A stretch of DNA of 64,000 nucleotides from Macrolepiota albuminosa (lineage: Eukaryota; Basidiomycota; Agaricomycetes; Agaricales; Agaricaceae): the NCBI GenBank assembly GCA_027475525.1, contig JAMWFC010000046.1, forward strand, positions 3,100,001 to 3,164,000. The letters run 5' to 3'. Of the stretch, positions 30,892 through 41,269 are shown piece by piece. A program made the translations under genes and the position numbers. The notes below the pieces were generated by a model, which was given only the letters and a program-made list of their open reading frames with translations, made no database searches and was not told the DNA's origin. Position 1 is the first letter of the stretch. Each line of letters starts with the position of its first letter.

Positions 30892-33381
30892 ATGTCCGCA
30901 AGCTACAATGCTGTAGGCGGTCACCCTTCACCTTACGGCGCTGGTGATCCCTACTACAATGGATCCTCCGGTTACATTACTCCTCATCCAGTGAAGAAAC
31001 GTACGAGTAACTGGGTCAAATTTGGCGTTCCTGTTTTAATTGTCGTCATCATTGGAGCTGTCCTTGGAGGTGTTCTGGGCTCAAGAGCTTCAAAGACGAA
31101 CGAAAGTCCTGAAGGGTCCAGTAGCAGCTCTAAGGGTGAAGTAGCAGCAAGTTCTGCGGTCAGCATGAAGTTGGAAATCGGCAGGTTTGCAACAGCGACC
31201 AACAGCGAATTCATGATGCCCATTTATCCGTCAACGGTAAGTCATGAAGGAAGGTGTCCCCGCAAATCCAACTAAACCTCGGCTACCAGACAAACACAGC
31301 AGCATATACTTCCCCCACATTCACTTCTACAACCAATGATGCCCTTGTCTGGCCGGAGGATCCTTTTAAACCTTCAAAGCCCGAGGCAACAACCACACGC
31401 CCTGATCGTCCTCGCTTGATTGCACCCGCTTACAAGTGGCAAGCGTTGCCTAAACTTATCAAAGGGGACCCGTACCTCAAAGGCTGGAACAACACAATTT
31501 TCGGTAACGCATCCGAATATTATCCATTACCACCTGTTCAGTATAATTTGGATGGTGGTAATGGTATCCTTGATAATTCCCGCGAAATCAAAATGAGAAT
31601 TAAGGCTTTCGCTTACGTTTACCACATGACCAACGATACAAAATGGGTAGATCGAACTTGGACCGAACTCCAGGCAAGTCGTCAATCTACTTTGTATAAT
31701 TCCATGATTCTGACTGAAAGTTTCAGAATGCTGCGGGAAATGGGACGTCCTCATTTGGTTCGGATCCTGACAGATGGAACTCTGGCCATTTCCTTGATAC
31801 AGCCGAAATGACTGCAGCTTTCGCCATTGCTTACGACTGGCTCTATTCGCAATGGAATGAAGATCAAAAAAGCAAAATCAGATCGACCTTAATCAAATAT
31901 GGGCTTCATTACGGCGTTACTCCAAATCCGAGTGCACTTTGGTGGCAAACCAATACGACAGGGAATTGGAATTGCGTTTGTAACGGCGGCCTGACATTGG
32001 GAGCTCTCGCAATTTTAGGCGATGACACTTCGGGCATTGCTGAACAAGTTCTCGGGCAGACTATACCAAATGCATTGCAAAATTGTGCGTTTGCCGTCTC
32101 TGATGATGGCACTTGGTCTGAAACCGCCAATTATTGGTATTTTGGTACTACTGGACATGCGGAGATGTCATCGGCTCTTCTTACTGCTACCGGTTCTCAC
32201 TATGGCCTCCTTGACACAAACACTGACTTTTCCAAGACTGGTAACTTCCACATGTATGTGAGCGGTTCGACGTCCCTCTTCAACTATGGTGACCACGGCC
32301 CCAATAAATTTTCTACTACCGCGAATTCGATGTTGTTCTACGGAGACCATTACAATGAGCCGCAGTACGTGCTTTTCCAACGAGAGCAATACGACGCTGC
32401 AGAACCTTGGAGCATGTTTTGGTACAATCCAACCATATCAGGTGCTTTTTGGAACGGTGCCCCACTGGATCGGTTCTTCGACAACGGCCTTGACCAGTGG
32501 GCGTCAATGAGGAGCAGCTGGACAGACTCTAATGCACTGTATGTTGCGGTAAAGGCTGGCAAGCTTCAAGGCCATCAGACGCATAATGATCTTGACGATG
32601 GCGATTTTGTACTTGACGCACTGGGCACACGCTGGGCGGGCGAACTCGGATCAGGCGATTACCTTTCCCCTAACTATTTTAGTAACGATACACAGGAAAG
32701 TGATCGTTGGTTGTACTACCGAAAGATGACGGAGGGACAGAATACAATTTTGATCAATCAAATAAATCAAAACGTTGCTGCGGTGCCCATCGTCACGCAT
32801 GACACTTCTGGTACAACCCAGGGCTCAAGCACGGTTCTAGATATTCCCAAAGATTCCACTGCATACTGGGTTGCTGATATCTCGACTGCTTATTTCGACG
32901 GGTATAACAACTTATTCTCCTTCAGTATTGGACGCTAAACACCTTTCTTCTCAGGGATACCGTCAAGCGGGGAGTCCGGCTGCTCAATGGGCGAAAGCAA
33001 GTGTTGATACAGGACGAAATTCGAGCTTCTCACCCTGTACAGTGGCGCATGCATACCAATGCCACTGTAACCATCGATTCGTCGGGTACTAGTGCCACTC
33101 TCACCCTTGACGGGCAGACTTTGATTATTCAAATGATCGAGCCACCAAGCGGTGCTACCTTTTCAACATCAGAGGCTAAGAGGTTTGCATCGGATCCCAC
33201 TCCACCTGCTCCCGATCAGCCGAATCCAGGTGTGACAGTGCTTATCATCAGTCTTCCCACTGGATCGTATACACTGCAGACGCTGTTCAACCCCCAATGG
33301 AGCGGGATGTCGGCCAGTGATTTTGTAACACCGCCTACGGTTGCACTGGCGCAGTGGAGTCTTACCAGTCATAATAATTAA
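30892..33381 (+). CDS. Membrane-anchored heparinase II/III-like polysaccharide lyase
   Basis: Start ATG at 30892. The N-terminus is cytosolic and Tyr/Gly/Pro-rich, followed by one membrane segment near residues 42-65 (FGVPVLIVVIIGAVLGGVLG) with no cleavable signal, i.e. a type II membrane protein. After a Ser-rich stalk comes the alpha/alpha toroid: NSREIKMRIKAFAYVYHMTN, TAAFAIAYDWLYSQW, WWQTNTTGNWNCVCNGGL, DGTWSETANYWYF, then the beta-sandwich with KAGKLQGHQTHNDLDDGDF, typical of PF07940-type lyases, and RLLNGRKQVLIQDE. About 790 residues in four exons; one intron (31674-31726) is GC-AG. The likely activity is beta-elimination of an acidic polysaccharide, but the substrate cannot be read from sequence. 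Confidence 0.85.
31674..31726 (+). other. GC-AG intron in the heparinase-like gene
   Basis: The exon ends CTCCAG, the intron begins GCAAGTCG and ends GTTTCAG; splicing joins WTELQ to NAAGNGTSSFGSDP. CAG|GCAAGT is the classical GC-donor context. Confidence 0.8.
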
Positions 33382-33697
33382 ATACCCTTGTAGTCTCTGT
33401 GGAGATCTCGCTGCGATATTTTATGACACTTAGGACTGACTATCTATAGTAATGGACAAACAGACTATTATTTGTTATGGATGATATTTACAAAATGATG
33501 GTTACTGTGATTGGAACAACGGAATCCTTTCTTTCCAACGACAACAACGACGTGAGGTGCTTGAAGCCCAAATGATGGTTACTGTGATTGGAACAACGGA
33601 ATCCTTTCTTTCCAACGACAACAACGACGTGAGGTGCTTGAAGCCCTTCCTCTCGCTTCCCTTCCTTTATCTGTCAGCATCTCCCTTTTTCTTCGAC
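33382..33697. other. Intergenic with duplication 9
   Basis: 3' flank of the lyase gene and promoter of the next gene; includes a CT-rich tract at 33640-33690 just before the start codon. Confidence 0.45.
33493..33646. repeat. Perfect 77-bp tandem duplication 9
   Basis: 33493-33569 equals 33570-33646 (AAATGATGG...TTGAAGCCC). Confidence 0.95.
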
Positions 33698-34787
33698 ATG
33701 CTCCTCTCCAACAAAAAAGCCTTTACCCTCACATTCCTTCTCTATGCTGTATTCGCAAATGCTCACATCCATCAACGCGACCATTCCAACCTCAAGCGTT
33801 TCCTGAGGAAGCGTGCCCCTCCCCAGGGTGACCTTTCGCTTGTTGCTGGAGCAGCTCCTGCTGTACCTACATTCCCGTCGCCCTCATCCACATCCGACAC
33901 TGCTTCGGTGACCTCCATTCTATCATCATCCACTTCCACTTCCCTTCCTGTTTCTATCTCCACTTCCCACTCCTTGACCGTCTCTTCACAGTCGTCGGTC
34001 AGAGCTGTTCTCTTTCCTGTCCCTCTTCAGTCTATCTTATCATTTTTTCTAGACTTCTACTTCCAGTTCTACCAGCGAGACGAGCATATCTACTTCCCAG
34101 ACGAGCACGTCAAGCTCCATATCCTCGATATCATCATCTACTTCGGCGATCGCGACACCAAGTGCGGTTGTGGTTACTATGTCAAAGCAAGCGCCTGTCA
34201 GCAGCATTCTAGACACTCCAGCCACGACACCGACTTCTTCGCAGGGAATCGTGACTGTTACAACGGCGGTTGATGCCTCCGCATCGGCCACCGTGATTCC
34301 TGAGACTTCTGGCAACGTTTCCTCACCTAATAAAAGCACCACAGTGACTGCTCTCATTATTACCGCATCGTCTGTCGCTGCCATTGCCATTCTCTGGACA
34401 GTCTTCCGTAAGTGGAAGCTTGGGCACTCATCCAAGTTCGATGAGCGCCTTCAGCCGATCGACTGGCGCCCGACCACTGACGATGACGGAGCTCTTCCCG
34501 GCCACCATCGTCGCCACTCCGGTGCATCCTCCTTCCACTCGGCTGGTCATCTTCCCTCGAGCCACGGACACAGCTCTTCAGATCACGGGCATGGTTCAAA
34601 CCCTTCCTATGCCTTGCCTGACCACGACTTCACTGCAGGCCCCGCCCACCTCGCCCCAGTCGGCGGTTACGCTGACCTTGCTCGTGGGCCCAGTCCTCAG
34701 CCGCAGATGAACCAGGCTAGCGGTGCCACCTTGATTCGCCCACCTTATGGTGTTGGTATTCCCCTTCACCAAGGACATGCTTCTTAA
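33698..34787 (+). CDS. Ser/Thr-rich single-pass membrane glycoprotein
   Basis: Two exons (intron near 34003-34058). Start at 33698 gives a signal peptide (KKAFTLTFLLYAVFANAHIH), then a mucin-like extracellular part dominated by Ser and Thr, one membrane segment (ALIITASSVAAIAILWTVF) followed by basic FRKWKLG stop-transfer residues, and a cytoplasmic tail with FDERLQPIDWRP and a His/Ser/Gly-rich stretch. This is the general layout of fungal wall-stress or cell-polarity sensors such as Mid2-type proteins, but no Wsc or other named domain is seen. An alternative upstream ATG near 33573 would ruin the signal peptide, so 33698 is preferred. Function not assigned. Confidence 0.75.
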
Positions 34788-35166
34788 GATTCGTGCGATT
34801 ATGGAGCTTTGGGGAGATGAGGATTAAATTATTGCGGGTGCTAGCCATCACCTTTACGACCTCTTTTGATGCCTGCTTGTCTAGGCAAAGTCAGCATTTT
34901 TTCATCCACTATCCCTCTAATTCACTTGGCCATTGATCTTGGCTGACCATTTTAAGGCACTCGATTTAGTTTTTTCTATTCTCCTTGATTACACTTCCGT
35001 GGATGGTAACATATAGTGAATCATCCTGCTATACCCTCCAACATGTCCTCAAACTTCTTGTTTCGAGCTAAATGTTAAAATTTACATCACATCATCTGCC
35101 GCGGGCATCAGGATTTCAGAAACACCCATTCTGATATTTGTACTATGACTATAAAAGGGAGTATTT
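34788..35166. other. Convergent intergenic region
   Basis: 3' flanks of the glycoprotein gene (plus) and IMA1 (minus). No gene seen. Confidence 0.4.
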
Positions 35167-36972
35167 TTATTCAATTGAGAATGCTTCTGGACCAAGGGAA
35201 CGAGACCTCGTCCTTTGACTCTCGTGTACTTGATATACGATAGCACATATTGGTATAAGAAAAACTACATACGCCCACCACCAACTTTGTATGTGATTCC
35301 AAAGACTTAATGCATTTTTCTGTTCTCCAGACATAAATGGACTCTCATCGACCACGAGTAACGTCCGTTCAAATAGTCCTTCTAGCCCTGTCGCCTTTTC
35401 AGGAGGAAAAAATCGTTGTGGTCGTAGCCAAGAGGCATCATCTCGTGACTTGAATGCCTCCGCTGGTGTCCAGTCCATCTCGTCGACGTCGTGTTCTTGA
35501 GAGTTTGGGTTAGATGTAGCAGAAGACAAGGAGGGTAAGCCAAAGACTGGGCTAGCGGGTCCCATGACAGGTTTTGAAGACAGTGACAAGGAGGCGAGGA
35601 TATCGGAATCTTGAGTGGAAGAAGGCCGACTAGGTCCAGCCATCGGAGTGCTTTCACGAGTGCCAAGATGTGGCGTCATAGATTGAGAGAGAGATATCTT
35701 GTGTGCGTTTGTATCGAGAAGGCGTATGGTTGGAGGTTGATGGAGACGTATAACTCTACAAGATATCATGAATGTCTGGTCATTCGTGTCAAGCCGGAAG
35801 TGTAGTGAAGGGGAAAGATACTTCGTACCGTTAGCTCGAGTAGTAAAGAACAGGTGAAGTATAGACGGCTGTTCGATGGTGAGGATAATGGAGAGGTCCA
35901 ATCAGGTCTGTACCATGCCCAAGCATGGAGAAAGGACGTGACGAGCCTCGAAAGCCAGGCAGTCATTTGCATTCTCTGTATAATCTCGTAAATTAAGAGC
36001 AGCACACGCGTGTGTATAAATATACTTGCAATATATCTATCCTTGCCGCGAACACGGACATCACGACCCTGCCTCTTTGCTCGTTGCAAGGAAGAGTACG
36101 TTGGATCCCATGCCGTCCACAATAAAGATAGAAGAACGATTACAGGTAGTACTGGGCGGAATATTGTACAAGGATATGGTGGTTCAATGTCAAGAACACC
36201 TAGGGATAGTCGTAAAAGATAGTAGTGATGGCGGTATAAGAACCCCTACCTGCAAGATTGCAGAGTACGGCAGCCATAAGTGTAACCGCCCAAAGGCAGC
36301 CCCTCAACCTCCAGATAATAACCTCTGTCGTAGCTCTTTCTGGTTCCCTGTTCCCCTCCGAGTCAACGCGCCGCTGTCGTTCCTTACCCTTGCTATCATT
36401 CAGCCAGGCACCGAGTGCTTTTGTCCGTGCCATATGGTCTTTCTGGCGTATCTGATCCTCAACTGCTGGAGAACAATTATCACATACAGGTGGATACCTA
36501 GCATGAAGGGACTCTCGATACTCCTTGAGCGAAGCAAGGCGGATTGAATATTCAGGGTCCTGCAAAGAATTGAAGATGAGGTGCTCAAGTGAACAATGCA
36601 CGTACATTGGGATGTGGTAAGAAATTGGACATGAGATTGACGATTAATAGCTGGTTGGACTGACAGGTGTGGCAGAAAGGACCGGCGCCATACATAGTAG
36701 GGAGTTGATCACGACCCAAGGACGCTAGATGGAAACTATCAGAGGAAGGTATAGGGTGCGAGGAGAGGGAATATACCTCGCATCGCAAAGGAAGTAGTAT
36801 TCAATGATTCTGCATGCATTGCAGGTTCCTCTGAAATGATCTCGCCATTGTCGTCGTATCTGTTCCAACAGCCACAGATGGGGCAGCGGAACGCAAGGGG
36901 ATTCTGAGGAAGGTGAGAGGGGGAATGGCAGAAGAAGCAGATGCTGCTGTGGCGACGGAAGAGAGAGGACAT
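35167..36972 (-). CDS. IMA1: Inner nuclear membrane protein, Ima1/TMEM201 family
   Basis: Start ATG at 36972. The N-terminal Ima1_N zinc-binding region shows paired CxxC motifs: ICFFCHSPSH, FRCPICGCWNRYDDNGEI, PFCHTCQSNQ and PVCDNCSPAV. Hydrophobic segments follow (CLWAVTLMAAVLCNLAG; one near 36120), with WDPTYSSLQRAKRQGRDVRV between them, and a last membrane segment near the C-terminus (WWWAYVVFLIPICAIVYQ). Ima1 sits in the inner nuclear membrane, links to heterochromatin and affects microtubule-nucleus coupling. At least six exons. It shares a very short divergent promoter with the SNAPC1-like gene (31 bp between start codons). Confidence 0.85.
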
Positions 36973-37003
36973 CGCGCTTGTTTGCTCAAGTTTTTTTGTG
37001 ACA

Positions 37004-38196
37004 ATGTCGGTTGTCGCTGCAGCACCATCGCGTACCAGGGGCGAGCTCGTCCTCCAACCCAGTTACTTTACTTCCTCCATATTCGTCAAGCCTCTTCGCG
37101 AAGACATCACCACTCTCATCCATTCTTATCATGACCTCTACACTAAACACCCTCCTACACAGCCCTTTTCTCTTTTCAGAGACCTTTGGTCTACCCTTGG
37201 ATGGAGGTGGACACATCTCATGGTTTTCGACGATCGACCCCGGGAAATGTTTTTGAACGTTGTACACCGTCTGTTTCTCGGTCAGTGTCTTTCTTTTTCC
37301 GGCGTTCCTATTTCGACCCCATTTCTTTTAGAACGCATGGTCAGAACCGAAGCTCCCTTTACCAGGGCTGTCGCGTTGTTTGGACTTTATACTTTTTTTA
37401 TGACTCAGCCTCAGGGCACAGCGCCTCCACTCTATAGCATCTCCCATATACCCATCCCAGTAGGTCTGGGCATTACTGTGATTGTTCGAGGCATGCTTCT
37501 AATGTTTCCCCAGATCAATACATCGCGTTGAAGGCTCTGCCAAACTCTCTGAATGTTGACCACTTGCAGCCACTTCGACCCCATGTCTCTTACGTTTTAT
37601 CTGTCCTCCTCAAGAACAGAATCTTCTTCATAACTCCAGAATCAGGCTCCCGATCTCTGAACCCGAGTAATCTTCCCCGAGAGATTTTTGTTGGAGAGGG
37701 AGCAGTATTGCCATTGGACATCAACGCACCAAAGAAGAAGGGAAGACCGACTAAACGTGACAGGTTCAAGAAAGCAAAGCTGGATATCGATTCTCTGGAT
37801 AAGTGGTTGCATGATACCTCTCCCCCTCCGCCAATCATTTCCGCTCCATCGTTATCGTCACTCGAGGCTTCCGCAGGCATTATTAATCCCCTCGAAGCGA
37901 CGTTGACACACTACCAAAATGAAAAAGCACGTATTTTGAGCGTCATTGACCCCCAGTCATTTCCTGCCACTTCATCGTCGCATGTGAATTTAACGGTTCA
38001 AAAGTCAAACCAGTTCATACTGGATAGGCTCAAGGCAGCGGAAGGTTTCTTCTCAGCAGACTCTATTCCAGGCGACCAATCAACTGGTGTCTCGCGGGTA
38101 GAGCGCGCTGTCAATGAGCTTGGTATGGTGGATGCTGTGGGGCGCGTAGGAGGGGCCTTGAACTTGTTGGAGGGCGCCGGGAAAGCGCAACCCTGA
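37004..38196 (+). CDS. snRNA-activating protein complex subunit, SNAPC1/SNAP43-like
   Basis: Start ATG at 37004. The N-terminal part reads PLREDITTLIHSYHDLYTKH, HLMVFDDRPREMFLNVVHRL, RMVRTEAPFTRAVALFGLYT, then DQYIALKALPNSL and VLSVLLKNRIFFITPES, the pattern of the SNAPc SNAP43 domain. The C-terminal half is basic and Ser/Pro-rich (KKKGRPTKRDRFKKAKL) and ends GALNLLEGAGKAQP. SNAPc binds proximal elements of snRNA promoters for RNA polymerases II and III in the nucleus. Three introns. About 330 residues. Confidence 0.78.
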
Positions 38197-38546
38197 GAGC
38201 GGCCTAACCTAGGTTCATCTTTGTAATGCAAATGTCCAGTCTGGGATGTAATATCCGTGTGAGTCATCTCGCTCATAAAATCAGGTAGGCCGCATATAAC
38301 TATCACCTGTTTTTTCGATTAATTTCAACTTAATATGCTGTGGCGTATCTGTAGATCAGCTGAGCCGATCCTAAATTTTACAATGGATGGAATGGCTGAA
38401 ACTAGTGCATAGTAGTGTCGTATCGTAATCAAGATTATGCGCTTTCTAACTGCATTATGAACAATCGAGGTGGATTGGAGACTTGGTAGGATGATGTAAT
38501 GTAATTTGGCTTGGTTGCTGTTTCTGGATCTCATCGGTCATGAGCG
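38197..38546. other. Intergenic, promoter side of KRE6
   Basis: No gene or repeat recognised. Confidence 0.4.
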
Positions 38547-41169
38547 ATGGCGTACTTCGGACCTAATGCTTGGAAGAAACCCTATGTTAATAGTAGAGCG
38601 TCTCCTTCAAGAGCCAGCTTGATTCCACCTGCTATCGCGCGAAGAACTAGTCCAGGGCTAGCAATTTCAAGCGACACAAAGTTTGCCAAAAGCCAGTCAT
38701 ACAGAACACCAGCCACTGGCTATCGTAAAACGCCTGGATTACCATCCCAGTGCGGAATTTACTCCAGGTCTCTCGTTGAGAATTGAACATACTCACAACA
38801 CTTTCGTTAATAGAAGTACTTCAGGGCTCACGGTGATTTCTGACAAAGTAAGTGACTATCCCTCACATCCTTTCTATGCGTGTTTATTCATCTGAATCTA
38901 CATGTGGTCGTTCTTATCATAGTTTTCTCTCTCTCCTGATCCATCTGCTTGGGGATCCGAACTTTTTCTTGGTCAACCGGAGTGTGACGATGATATCCAT
39001 AATCCGGACCCTCGTAGGGACCGTAAAAATGATCAGTGCTCAGGCATCTTCACGTTCAGAGGTCTCACGAATTTGGGCTGTCTTATCTTCCTCGGCGTCG
39101 GATTGGTGGCCTTATTGTGACTCACCTTATCTCAGTTTCTATAGCTAACCCATTGTTGACCTTATTATTCAAGTGCCGGGTACCCTATAATTTCACATTT
39201 TACTACAAAGCCACAATCTACGATGGGTGGTTTTAATTTTGGCGGAATTAACGCGACAGGACAGGTTTGTACGCGGATGCCTCTCTACCTGTTAGGATCT
39301 GAGTAGACTTCAGGTCCCAAGCTTTCCCGGTAACTGGGGTTTGATTGATTTAGAAACTCCTCAAGATGTATACGTAAAACCATCATACACGGACCCAGCA
39401 AGCGAATTACAACTGGTTTTCAGCGATGAATTCAATACGGAAGGACGAACTTTCTATCCCGGTGATGATCCATACTGGGAAGCAGTAGACCTCCACTATT
39501 GGGCGGTGGGTACATTTCGACTTTGAAATGACGTTGTCACCACAAATGTAACAGACAAACAACATGGAATGGTATGATCCCGCGGCTGTAACTACGAAAC
39601 GTGGGGCATTGGAAATTACACTATCTCAGAAGGAAACACACGGACTTCATTACGAAGGTGGAATGATTACGAGTTGGAACAAGTTCTGCTTTACTGGCGG
39701 ATTAATTGAGGCGTCCGTGACGTTACCTGGAGCAAACAACGTCGTTGGGCTATGGCCAGCCATTTGGACGATGGGAAATCTAGGTGAGTAAGTCTATTCG
39801 ATAATGTTATCAACGATTTCATTGTCGTCAGGACGGGCGGGCTATGGGGCAAGCTTGGAGGGAATGGTGCAATCGAAGCTCTAGTGATTTTTATCGTCCG
39901 CTGTCTAACGTTCCTTTTACAGTGGCCATATACCTATGATTCTTGTGACGTTGGCACTGTTGCAAACCAGACAGTCAATGGTCTACCCAAAGCCGCAACC
40001 ATGAACGGCGATCTACAAGCTGGAGGCGCTCTTTCGTACCTACCGGGACAACGCCTCTCCAGGTGTACTTGCCCTGGCGAGTCGCATCCTGGTCCGCTAC
40101 ATGCAGATGGAACGTTTGTCGGCCGCTCTGCTCCTGAAATCGATGTCTTTGAAGCCCAGGCATGCTGCGGTAATGACCATCTTTCGAGCTGTAAACTTAT
40201 CAATCAACAGATCAGGGGAAGTCCACCGATAGGCCAAGTATCACAGTCGGCCCAGTGGGCAGTAAGTGAATCCATCTGCTGTTATTTACGTGGACTCCAA
40301 TTGGCATGGAATGAAGCCAATGAATGATCAATATCGATGGAAGAATTCATCTGACACTACAATCATTGTCAATACGAATATCACTTTTTTGAATCCTTAT
40401 CTCGGCGGCGCATTTCAACAAGCAACATCTGCAGTCACTACTACAAGTGAGGACTTCTTATCCAGGCGCGCGAACGGACGTACACATATCACTACAGATC
40501 AGGATTGTTACGAGCTTATGCGTGGTTGCTTTTCCGTGTATGGCTTTGAATATAAATCAGGTAAATTTTTCTAGAAGGCGGCTTGTCCTAGAAGTTGCTG
40601 ATTAAGGCTCAGGATTTGACGATGCTGTGCGTTGTCATATCTGATTTACTGACCTTAATGTCATACATCGACAACGTTAATAACATTTTAGTACATATCG
40701 TGGATTTCTGACGGAGGACTTGCCTGGATATTGAAACAAAGTGGTGTCGGGGCAGATGATCGTGTAGAGATCTCTGCGAGGCCCATTCCGCAGGAGCCGC
40801 TGGTAGAGTACCTTCTCTCAAATGGAATTCACTGAGCTGTTTATTTTTAGTACATAATTGTCAACCTCGGGATGTCGACGAATTTCGGTGAGGTTGACCT
40901 TCAGCATCTGAGGTTTCCAGCGACTATGAGAGTGGATTGGATTCGTGTTTACCAACCCAAGAACGCGATCAATATTGGCTGCAACCCCAAGGATTTTCCA
41001 ACAGAGAAATATATCAATCAGTGCGTCGACCGTTGATTACTTCAGAACATTTGGTTTCGTTACATCACAATGCAGATACACAGAAGCCTACACCAACGCA
41101 AACTTGACAACTTGGACAGATGATTACAAGCAGCCGAAACCAAAGAATAGCTTTCTCAAGCAATGTTAG
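38547..41169 (+). CDS. KRE6: KRE6/SKN1-type beta-glucan synthesis-associated protein (GH16 fold)
   Basis: Required for beta-1,6-glucan in the fungal wall; a type II membrane protein of the secretory pathway. Exons give the cytosolic SPDPSAWGSELFLGQPECDD, a membrane segment (LGCLIFLGVGLVALFAGYP), then MGGFNFGGINATGQ, VPSFPGNWGLIDLETPQDVY, LVFSDEFNTEGRTFYPGDD, WNKFCFTGGLIEASVTLPG, the GH16-like catalytic patch PEIDVFEAQ, GQVSQSAQWA and YIIVNLGMSTNFGEVDLQ, ending FLKQC at 41169. More than twelve short exons; one intron (40160-40210) is GC-AG. The start is tentative: ATG 38547 opens a Ser/Pro-rich frame that must be spliced to the frame carrying SGLTVISDK. Confidence 0.9.
40160..40210 (+). other. 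GC-AG intron in KRE6
   Basis: GAAGCCCAG is followed by GCATGCTGCGG and the intron ends CAATCAACAG. Splicing gives FEAQ-IRGSPPIGQVSQSAQWA in the family frame; the nearby GT (40170) would give the wrong frame. Confidence 0.7.
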
Positions 41170-41269
41170 AGAGGTATGTTAAACATCGGAGGCCATGATA
41201 TCCTCCTTTACTCGATCGCTACAATTGTATTTTGGGCCAAAGTGTAATACAGAATTAATGGTTTAGGTC

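Noticed and set aside
33557..33697. Upstream ATG extending the Ser/Thr-rich glycoprotein
   Set aside because: The extension runs through duplication 9 and would bury the signal peptide; ATG 33698 is better.
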